This document shows positions 56,902 to 64,000 of a DNA stretch of 64,000 bases, one piece after another. The DNA comes from Actinotalea sp. Marseille-Q4924 (lineage in GTDB: Bacteria; Actinomycetota; Actinomycetes; Actinomycetales; Cellulomonadaceae). A model generated the notes under the pieces. It ran no database searches, was not told the origin of the DNA, and was given only the letters and a program-made list of their open reading frames with translations. The position numbers and the translations under genes were made by a program. Position 1 is the first letter of the stretch; the number at the start of each line of letters is the position of its first letter. The stretch covers positions 620,001 through 684,000 of the forward strand of contig NZ_CAKAKB010000001.1 of the NCBI RefSeq assembly GCF_916618755.1, in the 5' to 3' direction.

Positions 56902-57723
56902 ATGGAGTACGACACGTACGTCCTCGCCGTGCGCGAGGAGACCGAGCGGTTCCTGGACGCTCTGGGGACGACGGACGCCGACGCGCCCGTGCCGACCTGC
57001 GACTGGACCGCGGCCGACCTGCTGTGGCACGTCGCGGAGGTGCAGCACCACTGGGCCGCGGTGGTCCGCGGTGCGCACGGCGAGGCCGTCGTGGCGCCGG
57101 ACCGCCCCGAGGACCTCGACGCCTTGCGCACCCTCGCGGCGACCGCGGGCACGGAGCTGGCCGGCGCGCTCGCGGAGGCCGCGCCCGACGACGCCGCGTG
57201 GTCCTGGCACGAGGACGGCGGCACGGTGGCCTGGGTGGCCCGCCGGCAGGCGCACGAGGCGGTCGTCCACCGCGTCGACGCGGAGCTCACGGCGGGCCGG
57301 GCGGTCACCCCGCCGACCGTCGAGCTCGCCGCCGACGGCGTCGACGAGGTGCTGCACGTCATGCTGGACGGCGTCCCGGACTGGGGCACCTTCACGCCCG
57401 ACGGCGTGACCGTGCGGCTGGAGTGCACGAACGTCGACGCGTCGTGGCTGCTGCGGCTGGGCCGGTTCACCGGCACCGGTCCGGAGTCCGGCACCCCCTA
57501 CGACCTCGACGCCGCCGCGGTGCAGCGCGACGTCGCGGCCCACGGTGCCGACGTCACCGGCGCGGCGCGCGACGACGTCGACCTGCTCGTCCGCGCCCCC
57601 GCGTGGGAGCTCGACATGTGGCTGTGGGGTCGCGGGCCGGCCGACGGCTTCGACGTGAGCGGGCCGGGGGGCGCGGCGCTGCTGGAGCGGGTGCGGCAGC
57701 TGATGGTCGAGGCGACGCAGTAG
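56902..57723 (+). CDS. Maleylpyruvate isomerase-family (DinB-like) protein
   Basis: A 273-residue protein. The N-terminal metal-binding DinB-like four-helix bundle (about 5-150) has VPTCDWTAADLLWHVAEVQHHW and RRQAHEAVVHRVDAE, where the His residues would coordinate zinc. The C-terminal part (about 160-270) is the usual small domain with RAPAWELDMWLWGRG. Family members use mycothiol as cofactor in actinobacteria; the substrate here is unknown. The start follows a -10 element by six bases. Confidence 0.85.
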   Translation: MEYDTYVLAVREETERFLDALGTTDADAPVPTCDWTAADLLWHVAEVQHHWAAVVRGAHGEAVVAPDRPEDLDALRTLAATAGTELAGALAEAAPDDAAWSWHEDGGTVAWVARRQAHEAVVHRVDAELTAGRAVTPPTVELAADGVDEVLHVMLDGVPDWGTFTPDGVTVRLECTNVDASWLLRLGRFTGTGPESGTPYDLDAAAVQRDVAAHGADVTGAARDDVDLLVRAPAWELDMWLWGRGPADGFDVSGPGGAALLERVRQLMVEATQ

Positions 57724-57733
57724 GGCGCGACCG

Positions 57734-58288
57734 TCAGCTGCGGTGCCGCGGACCGCCCTCGGGCACGGGCGCGTCGTCGTCGTCGGCCGGACGGTCGGCC
57801 GCACGCTCCGCGGCGCGTGCCTCCTCGATCTCCTCGAGGAGGTTGCGCAGCTCGGACCGCACGAAGTCGCGGGTCGCGACCTCACCGAGGGCGATGCGCA
57901 GCGAGGCCATCTCCCGCGCCAGGAACTCCGTGTCTGCGAGCGACCGCTCGGTGCGGCTGCGGTCCTGCTCCGCCGACACGCGGTCGCGGTCGGCCTGCCG
58001 GTTCTGGGCGAGCAGGATGAGCGGCGCCGCGTAGGAGGCCTGGAGGGACAGCATGAGGGTCAGCGCGGTGAAGCCGAACTCCGCGCTGTCGAACCGCAGG
58101 CGTTCCGGACCCCAGCTGTTCCAGACGAGCCACGCCGCGCAGAAGAGCGTGAGGTACAGCAGGAACCGCGGGGTGCCGAGGAACCGCGCGATGCCCTCCG
58201 AGATCCGGCCGACGGCGTCGTCGCCCAGCTGCGGGCGGGACAGGAACGTCCGGCGCACCTCGCGCGGCTGGTCGAGGCGCTCAGCCAC
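57734..58288 (-). CDS. DUF1003 membrane protein
   Basis: A 184-residue protein with two TM helices (FLLYLTLFCAAWLVWNSW and FGFTALTLMLSLQASYAAPLILL) separated by a short loop, the DUF1003 signature, then a coiled coil of about 80 residues starting AQNRQADRDRVSAEQDR. The C-terminus is acidic. The ATG overlaps the upstream CBS-protein gene by eight bases, so the two are translationally coupled. The pairing is common in actinobacteria and suggests joint work in divalent-cation handling, though this is not proven. Confidence 0.88.
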   Translation of the reverse strand: MAERLDQPREVRRTFLSRPQLGDDAVGRISEGIARFLGTPRFLLYLTLFCAAWLVWNSWGPERLRFDSAEFGFTALTLMLSLQASYAAPLILLAQNRQADRDRVSAEQDRSRTERSLADTEFLAREMASLRIALGEVATRDFVRSELRNLLEEIEEARAAERAADRPADDDDAPVPEGGPRHRS

Positions 58289-59606
58289 CGGCGGCCTCCC
58301 GCTGCGCCTGGAGCTGGTTCTGCTGCGCCTGGGCCGCCTCGATCGCCGCGTCCGTCGCCTCGTCCTCGGCCTCGCGCCAGTCGGACGGCAGGAGGTGGTC
58401 CAGGACGTCGTCGACGCTGACCGCGCCGAGCAGCCGCCGCTCCGCGTCCAGGACGGGCAGCGCGAGGAGGTTGTACTGGGCGAGGAGGCGGGTGAGCGTG
58501 CCGAGCCCGGCGTCCGCCGCCACCCACTCGATCTCCGCGTCGAGCAGGCCGCCGATGGACTCCGACGGCGGCTCGCGCAGCATCCGCTGGAAGTGCACGA
58601 CGCCGAGGAACCGTCCCGTCGGCGTCTCCAGGGGAGGCCGGCAGACGAAGACCATCGAGGCGAGCGCCGGCGTGATGTCCTGCCGGCGCAGGTGCGCCAG
58701 CGCCGCCGCGACCGAGGTCTCCGGGCCGAGCACGATCGGCTCGGTGGTCATGAGACCACCGGCCGTGTCCTCCCGGTAGGCGAGCAGGCGGCGGACGTCG
58801 CGCGCCTCGTCGGGCTCCATGAGCTCGAGCAGCTCGGTGGCCTGCTCGACGGGCAGCTCGCTGAGCAGGTCCGCGGCGTCGTCGGGCTGCATGGCGTCGA
58901 GGACGTCGGCGGCGCGCTCGACGCCGAGGCCCGACAGGATCGCGACCTGGTCGTCCTCGGGCAGCTCCTCGAGCACGTCGGCGAGGCGCTCGTTCGGGAG
59001 GGCCGCCGCGACCTCGACCATCCGGGCGTCGCCCAGGTCGTGGAGCACGTCGGCCAGGTCCGCGGGCTTGGAGTCCTCGTAGGACGCGAGCAGCAGCTCG
59101 GCGCCCTGCAGCTCCGGGCCACCACCGGCGAGGCTGCGCACCGCCGTCGTGTCGACGAGGACGGTCTCGCCCCGGCGGCGCAGGCCGAGCCCGGACTTGC
59201 CCGGCTTCTGCCGCCGCACGAAGAGCTTGGTGACGAGCCAGTCGCGGTTGCGCTGCTGCTCCATGGCGACGTCGACGATCGTCGCCTCGCCCGAGCCGTC
59301 GAGGAGCTCGACGTGGCGGTCGAGCAGCTCGCCGATCGCCAGCGTCTCCGACGCGCGCTGCTCGAAGCGCCGCATGTTGACCAGGCCCGTACTGATGACC
59401 GCGCCGGTGTCCATGCTCGTGACGCGCGTGAGCGGGAGGAACACCCGACGCCGGCCGGGCACCTCCACGACCAGCCCGACGGCCCGGGGAGCGCCCTTGG
59501 CGCGCAGGAGCACGACGACGTCGCGCACCCGGCCGACCTGGTCGCCCAGAGGGTCGAACACCGTGGTCCCGGCCAGGCGCGCGGCGAAGACCCGCGTCGC
59601 GCTCAC
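58281..59606 (-). CDS. PRC-barrel, MgtE_N and CBS-pair protein without a channel domain
   Basis: A 441-residue soluble protein. A PRC-barrel-like domain (about 5-80) is followed by a second beta-rich segment, an MgtE N-terminal superhelix (about 185-285) with DLADVLHDLGDARMVEVAAALPNERLADVLEELPEDD, and a CBS pair (about 290-410) ending VSVDDVLDHLLP. In MgtE channels this module senses Mg2+, but the transmembrane part is missing here. GTG at 59606 is six bases after TACGCT on the minus strand. It overlaps the DUF1003 gene. A magnesium-sensing role is inferred. Confidence 0.88.
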   Translation of the reverse strand: MSATRVFAARLAGTTVFDPLGDQVGRVRDVVVLLRAKGAPRAVGLVVEVPGRRRVFLPLTRVTSMDTGAVISTGLVNMRRFEQRASETLAIGELLDRHVELLDGSGEATIVDVAMEQQRNRDWLVTKLFVRRQKPGKSGLGLRRRGETVLVDTTAVRSLAGGGPELQGAELLLASYEDSKPADLADVLHDLGDARMVEVAAALPNERLADVLEELPEDDQVAILSGLGVERAADVLDAMQPDDAADLLSELPVEQATELLELMEPDEARDVRRLLAYREDTAGGLMTTEPIVLGPETSVAAALAHLRRQDITPALASMVFVCRPPLETPTGRFLGVVHFQRMLREPPSESIGGLLDAEIEWVAADAGLGTLTRLLAQYNLLALPVLDAERRLLGAVSVDDVLDHLLPSDWREAEDEATDAAIEAAQAQQNQLQAQREAAGG

Positions 59607-59612
59607 GTCGTC

Positions 59613-59686
59613 AGCGTAGTGGCGGACCCCTCTCGCGCCCGGCGGCGACCCGGCATGTGGCCCGTGATCTTGTGCCGGGGGAGAAT
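59613..59686. promoter_or_regulatory. Divergent leaderless promoters of the CBS and stress-protein genes
   Basis: Minus strand: TACGCT (AGCGTA at 59613-59618) is six bases from GTG of the CBS gene. Plus strand: GAGAAT (59681-59686) is six bases from ATG at 59693. Confidence 0.5.
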
Positions 59687-59692
59687 CTGCCC

Positions 59693-60343
59693 ATGAGCCT
59701 CAGCCGCAGCACCCGACCGCCTGCCGTCCCGACGCCTCCGCGGGGAGAGCAGATCGCGTCCTACGACACGTACCTGGAGGCCCAGAAGGCCGTCGACCAC
59801 CTGTCGGACAAGGAGTTCGCCGTCCAGCACGTGACGATCGTCGGCACGGACCTGCGGATGGTGGAGCGGGTCACGGGCCGGCTCACCTACTCCCGCGTGG
59901 CGCTGGCCGGGCTCGCGTCGGGCGCCTGGTTCGGCCTCTTCGTCGGCCTGCTGCTGTCGTTCTTCGCGGCGCCCACCGGCGGCGGGTCGATCATCTTCCC
60001 CGCCATCGCCATCGGCGCGGCGTTCGGGATCCTCTTCTCGGTCATCTCCTACGCGTTCACGGGTGGGAAGCGCGACTTCACCTCCGCCAGCCAGATCGTG
60101 GCGTCGCAGTACGCGGTGCTGTGCGAGGGCGAGCACGCCCACAAGGCACGGGGCCTGCTCGCCGAGCTCGGTGGGGGGCGCCCGTGGCCGCCGCCGCAGC
60201 AGCCGACGTCGCCGCACGCGACCACTCAGCACCCGCCCACGGCCCAGCCGACGGTGCCGCAGCAGCCGCCGACGCCCGCGTCCTCCCCGGAGCAGCCCCC
60301 CGCGGCGCCTCCGGCGCAGCCGCCGGCCGACCCCCGCGGCTGA
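59693..60343 (+). CDS. General-stress-protein (YflT-like) membrane protein
   Basis: A 216-residue protein. The N-terminal heat-induced-stress YflT-like domain (about 18-65) reads IASYDTYLEAQKAVDHLSDKEFAVQHVTIVG. Two TM helices follow (VALAGLASGAWFGLFVGLLLSFF and IIFPAIAIGAAFGILFSVISYAF), then a conserved cytoplasmic segment and a Pro/Gln-rich tail of about 45 residues. Function is unknown. ATG at 59693 is fixed by GAGAAT six bases upstream; a longer frame from 59657 is unlikely. Confidence 0.85.
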   Translation: MSLSRSTRPPAVPTPPRGEQIASYDTYLEAQKAVDHLSDKEFAVQHVTIVGTDLRMVERVTGRLTYSRVALAGLASGAWFGLFVGLLLSFFAAPTGGGSIIFPAIAIGAAFGILFSVISYAFTGGKRDFTSASQIVASQYAVLCEGEHAHKARGLLAELGGGRPWPPPQQPTSPHATTQHPPTAQPTVPQQPPTPASSPEQPPAAPPAQPPADPRG

Positions 60344-60368
60344 GCGGAGCCGGGGCCGGGGCGGCGGG

Positions 60369-61943
60369 TCAGCGGCCGAGCAGCCCCGCCATCCAGGACT
60401 CGATCTCGTCGGGGCGGCGGGGGAGCGCCGCGCTGAGGTTCTCGTTCCCGTCGGCGGTGACGAGGACGTCGTCCTCGATGCGCACGCCGATCCCGCGGTA
60501 CTCCTCCGGCACGGCCAGGTCATCCGCCTTGAAGTACAGACCCGGCTCGATCGTGAAGACCATGCCGGGCTCGAGCACGGCGTCGAGGTACGTCTCGCGG
60601 CGGGCCTGGGCGCAGTCGTGCACGTCGATGCCCAGGTGGTGGCTGGTGCCGTGCACCATCCAGCGGCGGTGGAACTGCCCCTCGGGCGCGAGGGACTCCT
60701 CGACGGTCCCCGGCAGCAGGCCCCACTCGGCCAGGCGGGCCGCGATGACCTCCATGGCCGCGGCGTGCACGTCGCGGAACCGCGACCCGGGCACGGCGAC
60801 GGCGAACGCCGCGTCCGCGGCGTCGAGGACCGCCTCGTAGATGCGCCGCTGGACGTCGGTGAACGTGCCGTCGACGGGCAGCGTCCGGGTGATGTCGGCG
60901 GTGTAGAGGGAGTCCACCTCGACACCGGCGTCGACGAGCACGAGGTCCCCGGTGCGGACCTCGCCGTCGTTGCGCGTCCAGTGCAGCGTGGTCGCGTGGT
61001 CCCCGGACGCCGCGATCGTCTCGTACCCCACGGCGTTGCCCTCCTCGCGGGCGTGACCGTCGAAGCTCGACTCGATGACGCGCTCCCCGCGGCGGTGCTC
61101 GACCGCACGAGGGAGGTGGCGCACGATGCGCGCGAACCCGGCGACAGTCGCCGCGACGGCCGCGCGCATCTGCTCGACCTCGTGCTCGTCCTTGACCAGC
61201 CGCAGCTCGGACAGCGCCTCGGCGAGCTCGGCGTCCGCCGCCGCGGACTCCTCCGCCGAGGCGGTGCCGGAGCGTGCCTCGTCGACCTGCGCCGCGACGG
61301 CGTCGTCGGCCCCGGGGACGACCCGGACCCGCACGCCGCCCTCGCCGACGTCCTTGGCGAGCGCGTCCGCGAGCTCGGACAGGGCGGCCGTGGTCACGCC
61401 GGTGAGCGCCGCGAGGTCCTCGAGGGTCGGGCGCGCGCCGACCCAGAACTCCCCGTACCGGGCGTCGGCGAAGAACTCCTCGGTGTCCCGGCCGGCCAGT
61501 GGGCGGAAGTACAGGACGGCCTCGTGCCCGCCGTCGTCGGTGGGGTGCAGCACGAGCACGGCGTCGGGCTCCTGGTCCGTGCCGAGCCCGGTGAGGTGGG
61601 CGAACGCCGAGTGCGGGCGGAACCGGTAGTCCGTGTCGTTCGACCGGGTCTTGAGCGGGCCGGCGGGCAGCACCAGACGCTCGCCCGGGAACAGCTCGCT
61701 GATCCGGGCGCGCCGGGCGGCCGCGTACGGGGCCGACGGCAGCGGCGCCGGCGTCCCCGCGGGACGGTCGGCCCACCGCTCGGCGATGAAGCGACGGAAC
61801 GCGGGCGAGCTGGGTCGCTGCGAGCGGTTGGACCCGCGGTCGGCCAGGGCCTGGTCCCTCGGCGACGTCTCGGGCGCGGTCTGCGGGGCCGGGGTGGTGG
61901 CGCCGGTGGAGGGGGTGCCGGGTGCGGCGGTGCTCTCGGTCAT
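60369..61943 (-). CDS. pepP: Xaa-Pro aminopeptidase (aminopeptidase P)
   Basis: A 524-residue metallopeptidase that removes an N-terminal residue before proline. The N-terminal AMP_N domain (about 70-200) has RARISELFPGERLVLPAG and RFRPHSAFAHLTGLG. The pita-bread catalytic domain has metal ligands Asp in VLVDAGVEVDSLYTADITRT (two Asp), His in VHGTSHHLGIDVHD, Glu in IEPGLYFKADD and Glu in IGVRIEDDVLVT, so all five are present. The first 60 residues are disordered. ATG at 61943 is seven bases after GACGAT on the minus strand; starts at 61952 or 61970 are possible. Confidence 0.93.
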   Translation of the reverse strand: MTESTAAPGTPSTGATTPAPQTAPETSPRDQALADRGSNRSQRPSSPAFRRFIAERWADRPAGTPAPLPSAPYAAARRARISELFPGERLVLPAGPLKTRSNDTDYRFRPHSAFAHLTGLGTDQEPDAVLVLHPTDDGGHEAVLYFRPLAGRDTEEFFADARYGEFWVGARPTLEDLAALTGVTTAALSELADALAKDVGEGGVRVRVVPGADDAVAAQVDEARSGTASAEESAAADAELAEALSELRLVKDEHEVEQMRAAVAATVAGFARIVRHLPRAVEHRRGERVIESSFDGHAREEGNAVGYETIAASGDHATTLHWTRNDGEVRTGDLVLVDAGVEVDSLYTADITRTLPVDGTFTDVQRRIYEAVLDAADAAFAVAVPGSRFRDVHAAAMEVIAARLAEWGLLPGTVEESLAPEGQFHRRWMVHGTSHHLGIDVHDCAQARRETYLDAVLEPGMVFTIEPGLYFKADDLAVPEEYRGIGVRIEDDVLVTADGNENLSAALPRRPDEIESWMAGLLGR

Positions 61944-62060
61944 GCGGACCATCGTCGCACCGCTGTCCAACCGGCTCCGAGCACGCTGCGCGCCGCCCGC
62001 ATCGCTCGCCCGGGGGCCACGGCCGCGGCGCCCGCGCCGATCCGGTGGCGCCCGCGGCCG

Positions 62061-62074
62061 TACCCTGGGTCCTC
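62061..62074 (+). promoter_or_regulatory. -10 element of the PHP/marC promoter
   Basis: TACCCT at 62061-62066 is followed by eight bases and then GTG at 62075, a leaderless or near-leaderless start. Confidence 0.5.
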
Positions 62075-62917
62075 GTGCGCATCGACCTCCACACCCACTC
62101 GACGGTCTCCGACGGGACCGACGCGCCGGGTGAGGTGATGGCGCGTGCCGCGGAAGCCGGTCTGGACGTCGTCGCCCTGACGGACCACGACACCACCGCC
62201 GGCTGGGCGGAGGCGTCCGCGGCGGCGCTGGAGCACGGCGTGGTGCTCGTTCCCGGCATCGAGATCTCCTGCCGCGCCGGGGGCGTGAGCGTGCACCTGC
62301 TCAGCTACCTGCACGACCCGTCGGACGCGGCCCTGCTGGCCGAGCTGGACCTCACCCGCGAGTCGCGGCTGCACCGGGCGCACCGCATGGTCGAGCTGCT
62401 GGCGCAGGACCTCCCGATCACGTGGGCCGACGTCGAGGCGCAGACGGAGCCGGGCACCACGGTCGGCCGCCCTCACGTCGCGGACGCCCTCGTCGCGCTC
62501 GGCCACGTGCCGGACCGCTCCGCGGCGTTCGACTCTCTGCTGGCGACCGGCTCGCCGTACTACGTGCCGCACCACGCGCCCGACGCCGTCACCGCCGTGC
62601 GCCTGGTGCGGGCGGCCGGTGGCGTGCCCGTCATGGCGCACCCGGCCGCCTCGGTGCGCGGCGCCGTCGTCGGCGAGGCGACGATCCGGAGGATGGCCGA
62701 CGCAGGCCTCGCCGGGCTCGAGGTGCACCACCGCGACCACACGGGGTCCCAGACGGAGCACCTCCTGGACCTGGCACACTCGCTCGGGCTCCTCGTCACC
62801 GGCTCCAGCGACTACCACGGTGCGGGCAAGCCCAACCTCCTCGGCGAGCGCACGACGGCGCCCGAGGTGCTCGAGCGGATCGTGGACCAGGGACGGTGGC
62901 CGGTGGTGGGTCGGTGA
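62075..62917 (+). CDS. PHP-domain phosphoesterase (RNase AM/TrpH-like)
   Basis: A 280-residue metal-dependent phosphoesterase. The PHP metal sites are RIDLHTHSTVSDGTDAP, VALTDHDTTAGW, LVPGIEISC and, near the C-terminus, VMAHPAAS, LEVHHRDHT and GSSDYHG. Relatives dephosphorylate 3',5'-bisphosphonucleotides or act as 5'-3' exonucleases on short RNA. The marC start overlaps its stop by four bases, so both genes share one mRNA. The length is usual for the group. Confidence 0.9.
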   Translation: MRIDLHTHSTVSDGTDAPGEVMARAAEAGLDVVALTDHDTTAGWAEASAAALEHGVVLVPGIEISCRAGGVSVHLLSYLHDPSDAALLAELDLTRESRLHRAHRMVELLAQDLPITWADVEAQTEPGTTVGRPHVADALVALGHVPDRSAAFDSLLATGSPYYVPHHAPDAVTAVRLVRAAGGVPVMAHPAASVRGAVVGEATIRRMADAGLAGLEVHHRDHTGSQTEHLLDLAHSLGLLVTGSSDYHGAGKPNLLGERTTAPEVLERIVDQGRWPVVGR

Positions 62918-63537
62918 GCGACTTCCTCGACGCGAGGGTGCTCGCGGAGGTCTTCGTCACGCTCTTCGTGATCATGGACCCGCCGGGGACGGTACCGATC
63001 TTCCTCGGGCTGACCGGCGCCATGACGGGGCGGCAGCGGAACCGGGCGGCGCGGCAGGCGATCCTCGTGGCGTTCGGCGTCATCGTCAGCTTCGCGCTGT
63101 TCGGTCAGCAGCTGCTGTCGTACATGCACATCTCGCTGCCCGCGCTGCAGGCGTCGGGGGGCCTGCTGCTGCTGCTCGTCGCGATGGAGCTGCTCACGGG
63201 GAAGATGGAGTCCGCCGCGCAGCCGTCCGGTGCGACGGGCGTCAACGTGGCGCTCGTCCCGCTCGGCACGCCGCTGCTCGCCGGCCCCGGCGCGATCGTC
63301 GCCACCATGGTGTTCGTGCAGCGCGCCGAGGACCTGGCCGACTGGGTCGCCATCGCCCTGGGGATCGTCGGCGTGCACCTGTGCCTGTGGCTGTCGATGC
63401 GGTTCGCGAACGTCATCCACCGCGTGCTCAAGGACAGCGGGACCATCCTCATCAGCCGCATCGCGGGCCTCCTGCTCGCGGCGATCGCCGTGCAGCTCGT
63501 CGCGGACGCGGTGCGGGCGTTCATCGAGGCGGGCTGA
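62914..63537 (+). CDS. MarC-family integral membrane protein
   Basis: A 207-residue protein with six TM helices. The family pattern is seen in VFVTLFVIMDPPGTVPIFLGLTG at the start, LQASGGLLLLLVAMELL with the following polar loop, and VALVPLGTPLLAGPGAIVATMVF with the conserved PLxxPLLAGPG. A role in multidrug resistance was once proposed for E. coli MarC but was not upheld; the true function is unknown. GTG at 62914 overlaps the PHP stop (GTGA). Confidence 0.92.
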   Translation: MSDFLDARVLAEVFVTLFVIMDPPGTVPIFLGLTGAMTGRQRNRAARQAILVAFGVIVSFALFGQQLLSYMHISLPALQASGGLLLLLVAMELLTGKMESAAQPSGATGVNVALVPLGTPLLAGPGAIVATMVFVQRAEDLADWVAIALGIVGVHLCLWLSMRFANVIHRVLKDSGTILISRIAGLLLAAIAVQLVADAVRAFIEAG

Positions 63538-64000
63538 CCGCCCGCACACCGAGGTCGCGGGCGCCGCGGGCCGCCAGCCGTGCGACGGCGTCCGGGTCCG
63601 CGCGCCGCCACCCCGCGACGTCCTCGTCCGTGAGCGAGCGCAGCGGTGCGTGCGCCAGCGTGCGCAGGGCGAGCAGGTCCCGGCCCGCCGGGGTCGCGAC
63701 CAGCCGGCGGCCGACGGCGAGCCGCCGCGCCTGCCGCCACCGGTGCACGACCCAGCCACCGAGGACGAGCACGATCGGCCACGCCGCGACCGCCAGGGCG
63801 GTGAGGAGCGCGGCGCGGGCGACCCCGTCCTGCACGGCGGTCCCGGCCGCGGCGAGCGAGGCGGCGGCATCGCCGGCGCCCTCGAACGGCACCTGCAGGT
63901 CGTCCCCGACCAGGGGCGTGCGGGCGACCTCGCGGCCCGCCGACCGCAGGCCGTCCTCGAGCGAGCGGCCGGCGTCCTCGATCGTGCGGCCGGGTGCGGC
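63521..64000 (-). CDS. Membrane protein, 5' end beyond the right edge
   Basis: A frame open to the right edge gives 159 residues up to the stop at 63521. Visible upstream of an internal GTG (63892) is PGRTIEDAGRSLEDGLRSAGREVARTP, clearly coding, so the true start is outside the window. One TM helix spans LLTALAVAAWPIVLVLGGWVVHRW, followed by a basic patch and a cytoplasmic tail with LRTLAHAPLRSLTDEDVAGWR. A second helix probably lies beyond the edge. No family name is recognised. Its 3' end overlaps convergent marC by 17 bases. Confidence 0.7.
   Translation of the reverse strand, partial: AAPGRTIEDAGRSLEDGLRSAGREVARTPLVGDDLQVPFEGAGDAAASLAAAGTAVQDGVARAALLTALAVAAWPIVLVLGGWVVHRWRQARRLAVGRRLVATPAGRDLLALRTLAHAPLRSLTDEDVAGWRRADPDAVARLAARGARDLGVRAVSPPR

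Overview
The window reads as an ordinary chromosomal segment of a very GC-rich actinobacterium. I infer the order Micrococcales, near Cellulomonas or Cellulosimicrobium. The basis is strong GC bias at third codon positions, frequent GTG starts, many start codons placed directly after a -10 element (leaderless mRNAs), typically actinobacterial families (DUF6350, DUF3017, MgtE_N/CBS next to DUF1003, WYL regulators) and a secreted amylopullulanase. I see no rRNA, tRNA, CRISPR array, insertion sequence or prophage.

Layout. 1-6.4 kb: a glycosyltransferase, a small membrane protein, and a PspC/envelope-stress locus (PspC-toastrack protein and partner on the minus strand; PspC-histidine kinase and NarL-type regulator on the plus strand) whose divergent promoter region carries phased CCTGA repeats. 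6.5-12.8 kb: a PAS-SpoIIE phosphatase, a DUF2200 protein, pcrA, a secreted CHRD protein and a protein made of four cold-shock domains. 12.9-20.9 kb: small VOC and ABM enzymes, sucCD, an alpha/beta hydrolase divergent from a WYL regulator, and a P-type cation ATPase. 20.9-30.4 kb: DUF6350, purN, purH behind a ZTP riboswitch, a DedA protein, a frameshifted ferredoxin-reductase-like gene, DUF3017, icd and mdh. 30.5-36.6 kb: a 1929-residue alpha-amylase/pullulanase with LacI-type operators upstream and two large palindromic terminators downstream. 36.6-42.5 kb: purU, a GNAT enzyme, a second ZTP riboswitch ahead of glyA-folD, a PEP mutase-like protein and exonuclease III. 42.5-51.8 kb: a small HTH protein, an MFS exporter divergent from its likely repressor, a four-gene lipoprotein/MFP/ABC efflux operon, an RsbW-like ATPase-PAS protein and a YsnF-like stress protein. 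52.2-64 kb: the galactose operon (deoR-galT-galK), mrp, a maleylpyruvate-isomerase-like protein, DUF1003, a PRC-MgtE_N-CBS protein, a general-stress membrane protein, aminopeptidase P, a PHP phosphoesterase, marC and a gene running off the right edge.

How the genes work together. Three themes recur. First, one-carbon and purine metabolism: purN, purH, purU, glyA and folD lie within about 18 kb, and both purH and glyA-folD have ZTP riboswitches that sense the purine intermediate accumulating when 10-formyl-THF runs short. Second, the TCA cycle: sucCD, icd and mdh are here, and sucC and icd share an imperfect inverted repeat (TCTYGA-TG-TNRAGN) at their core promoters. Third, carbohydrate use: amylopullulanase and galactose genes each have visible operators. 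No wholly new multi-gene system stands out. The best leads are the four-CSD protein, the phased repeats at the PspC locus, the shared TCA operator, the lipoprotein-ABC efflux operon, and the two unlinked RsbW/SpoIIE-type regulators.
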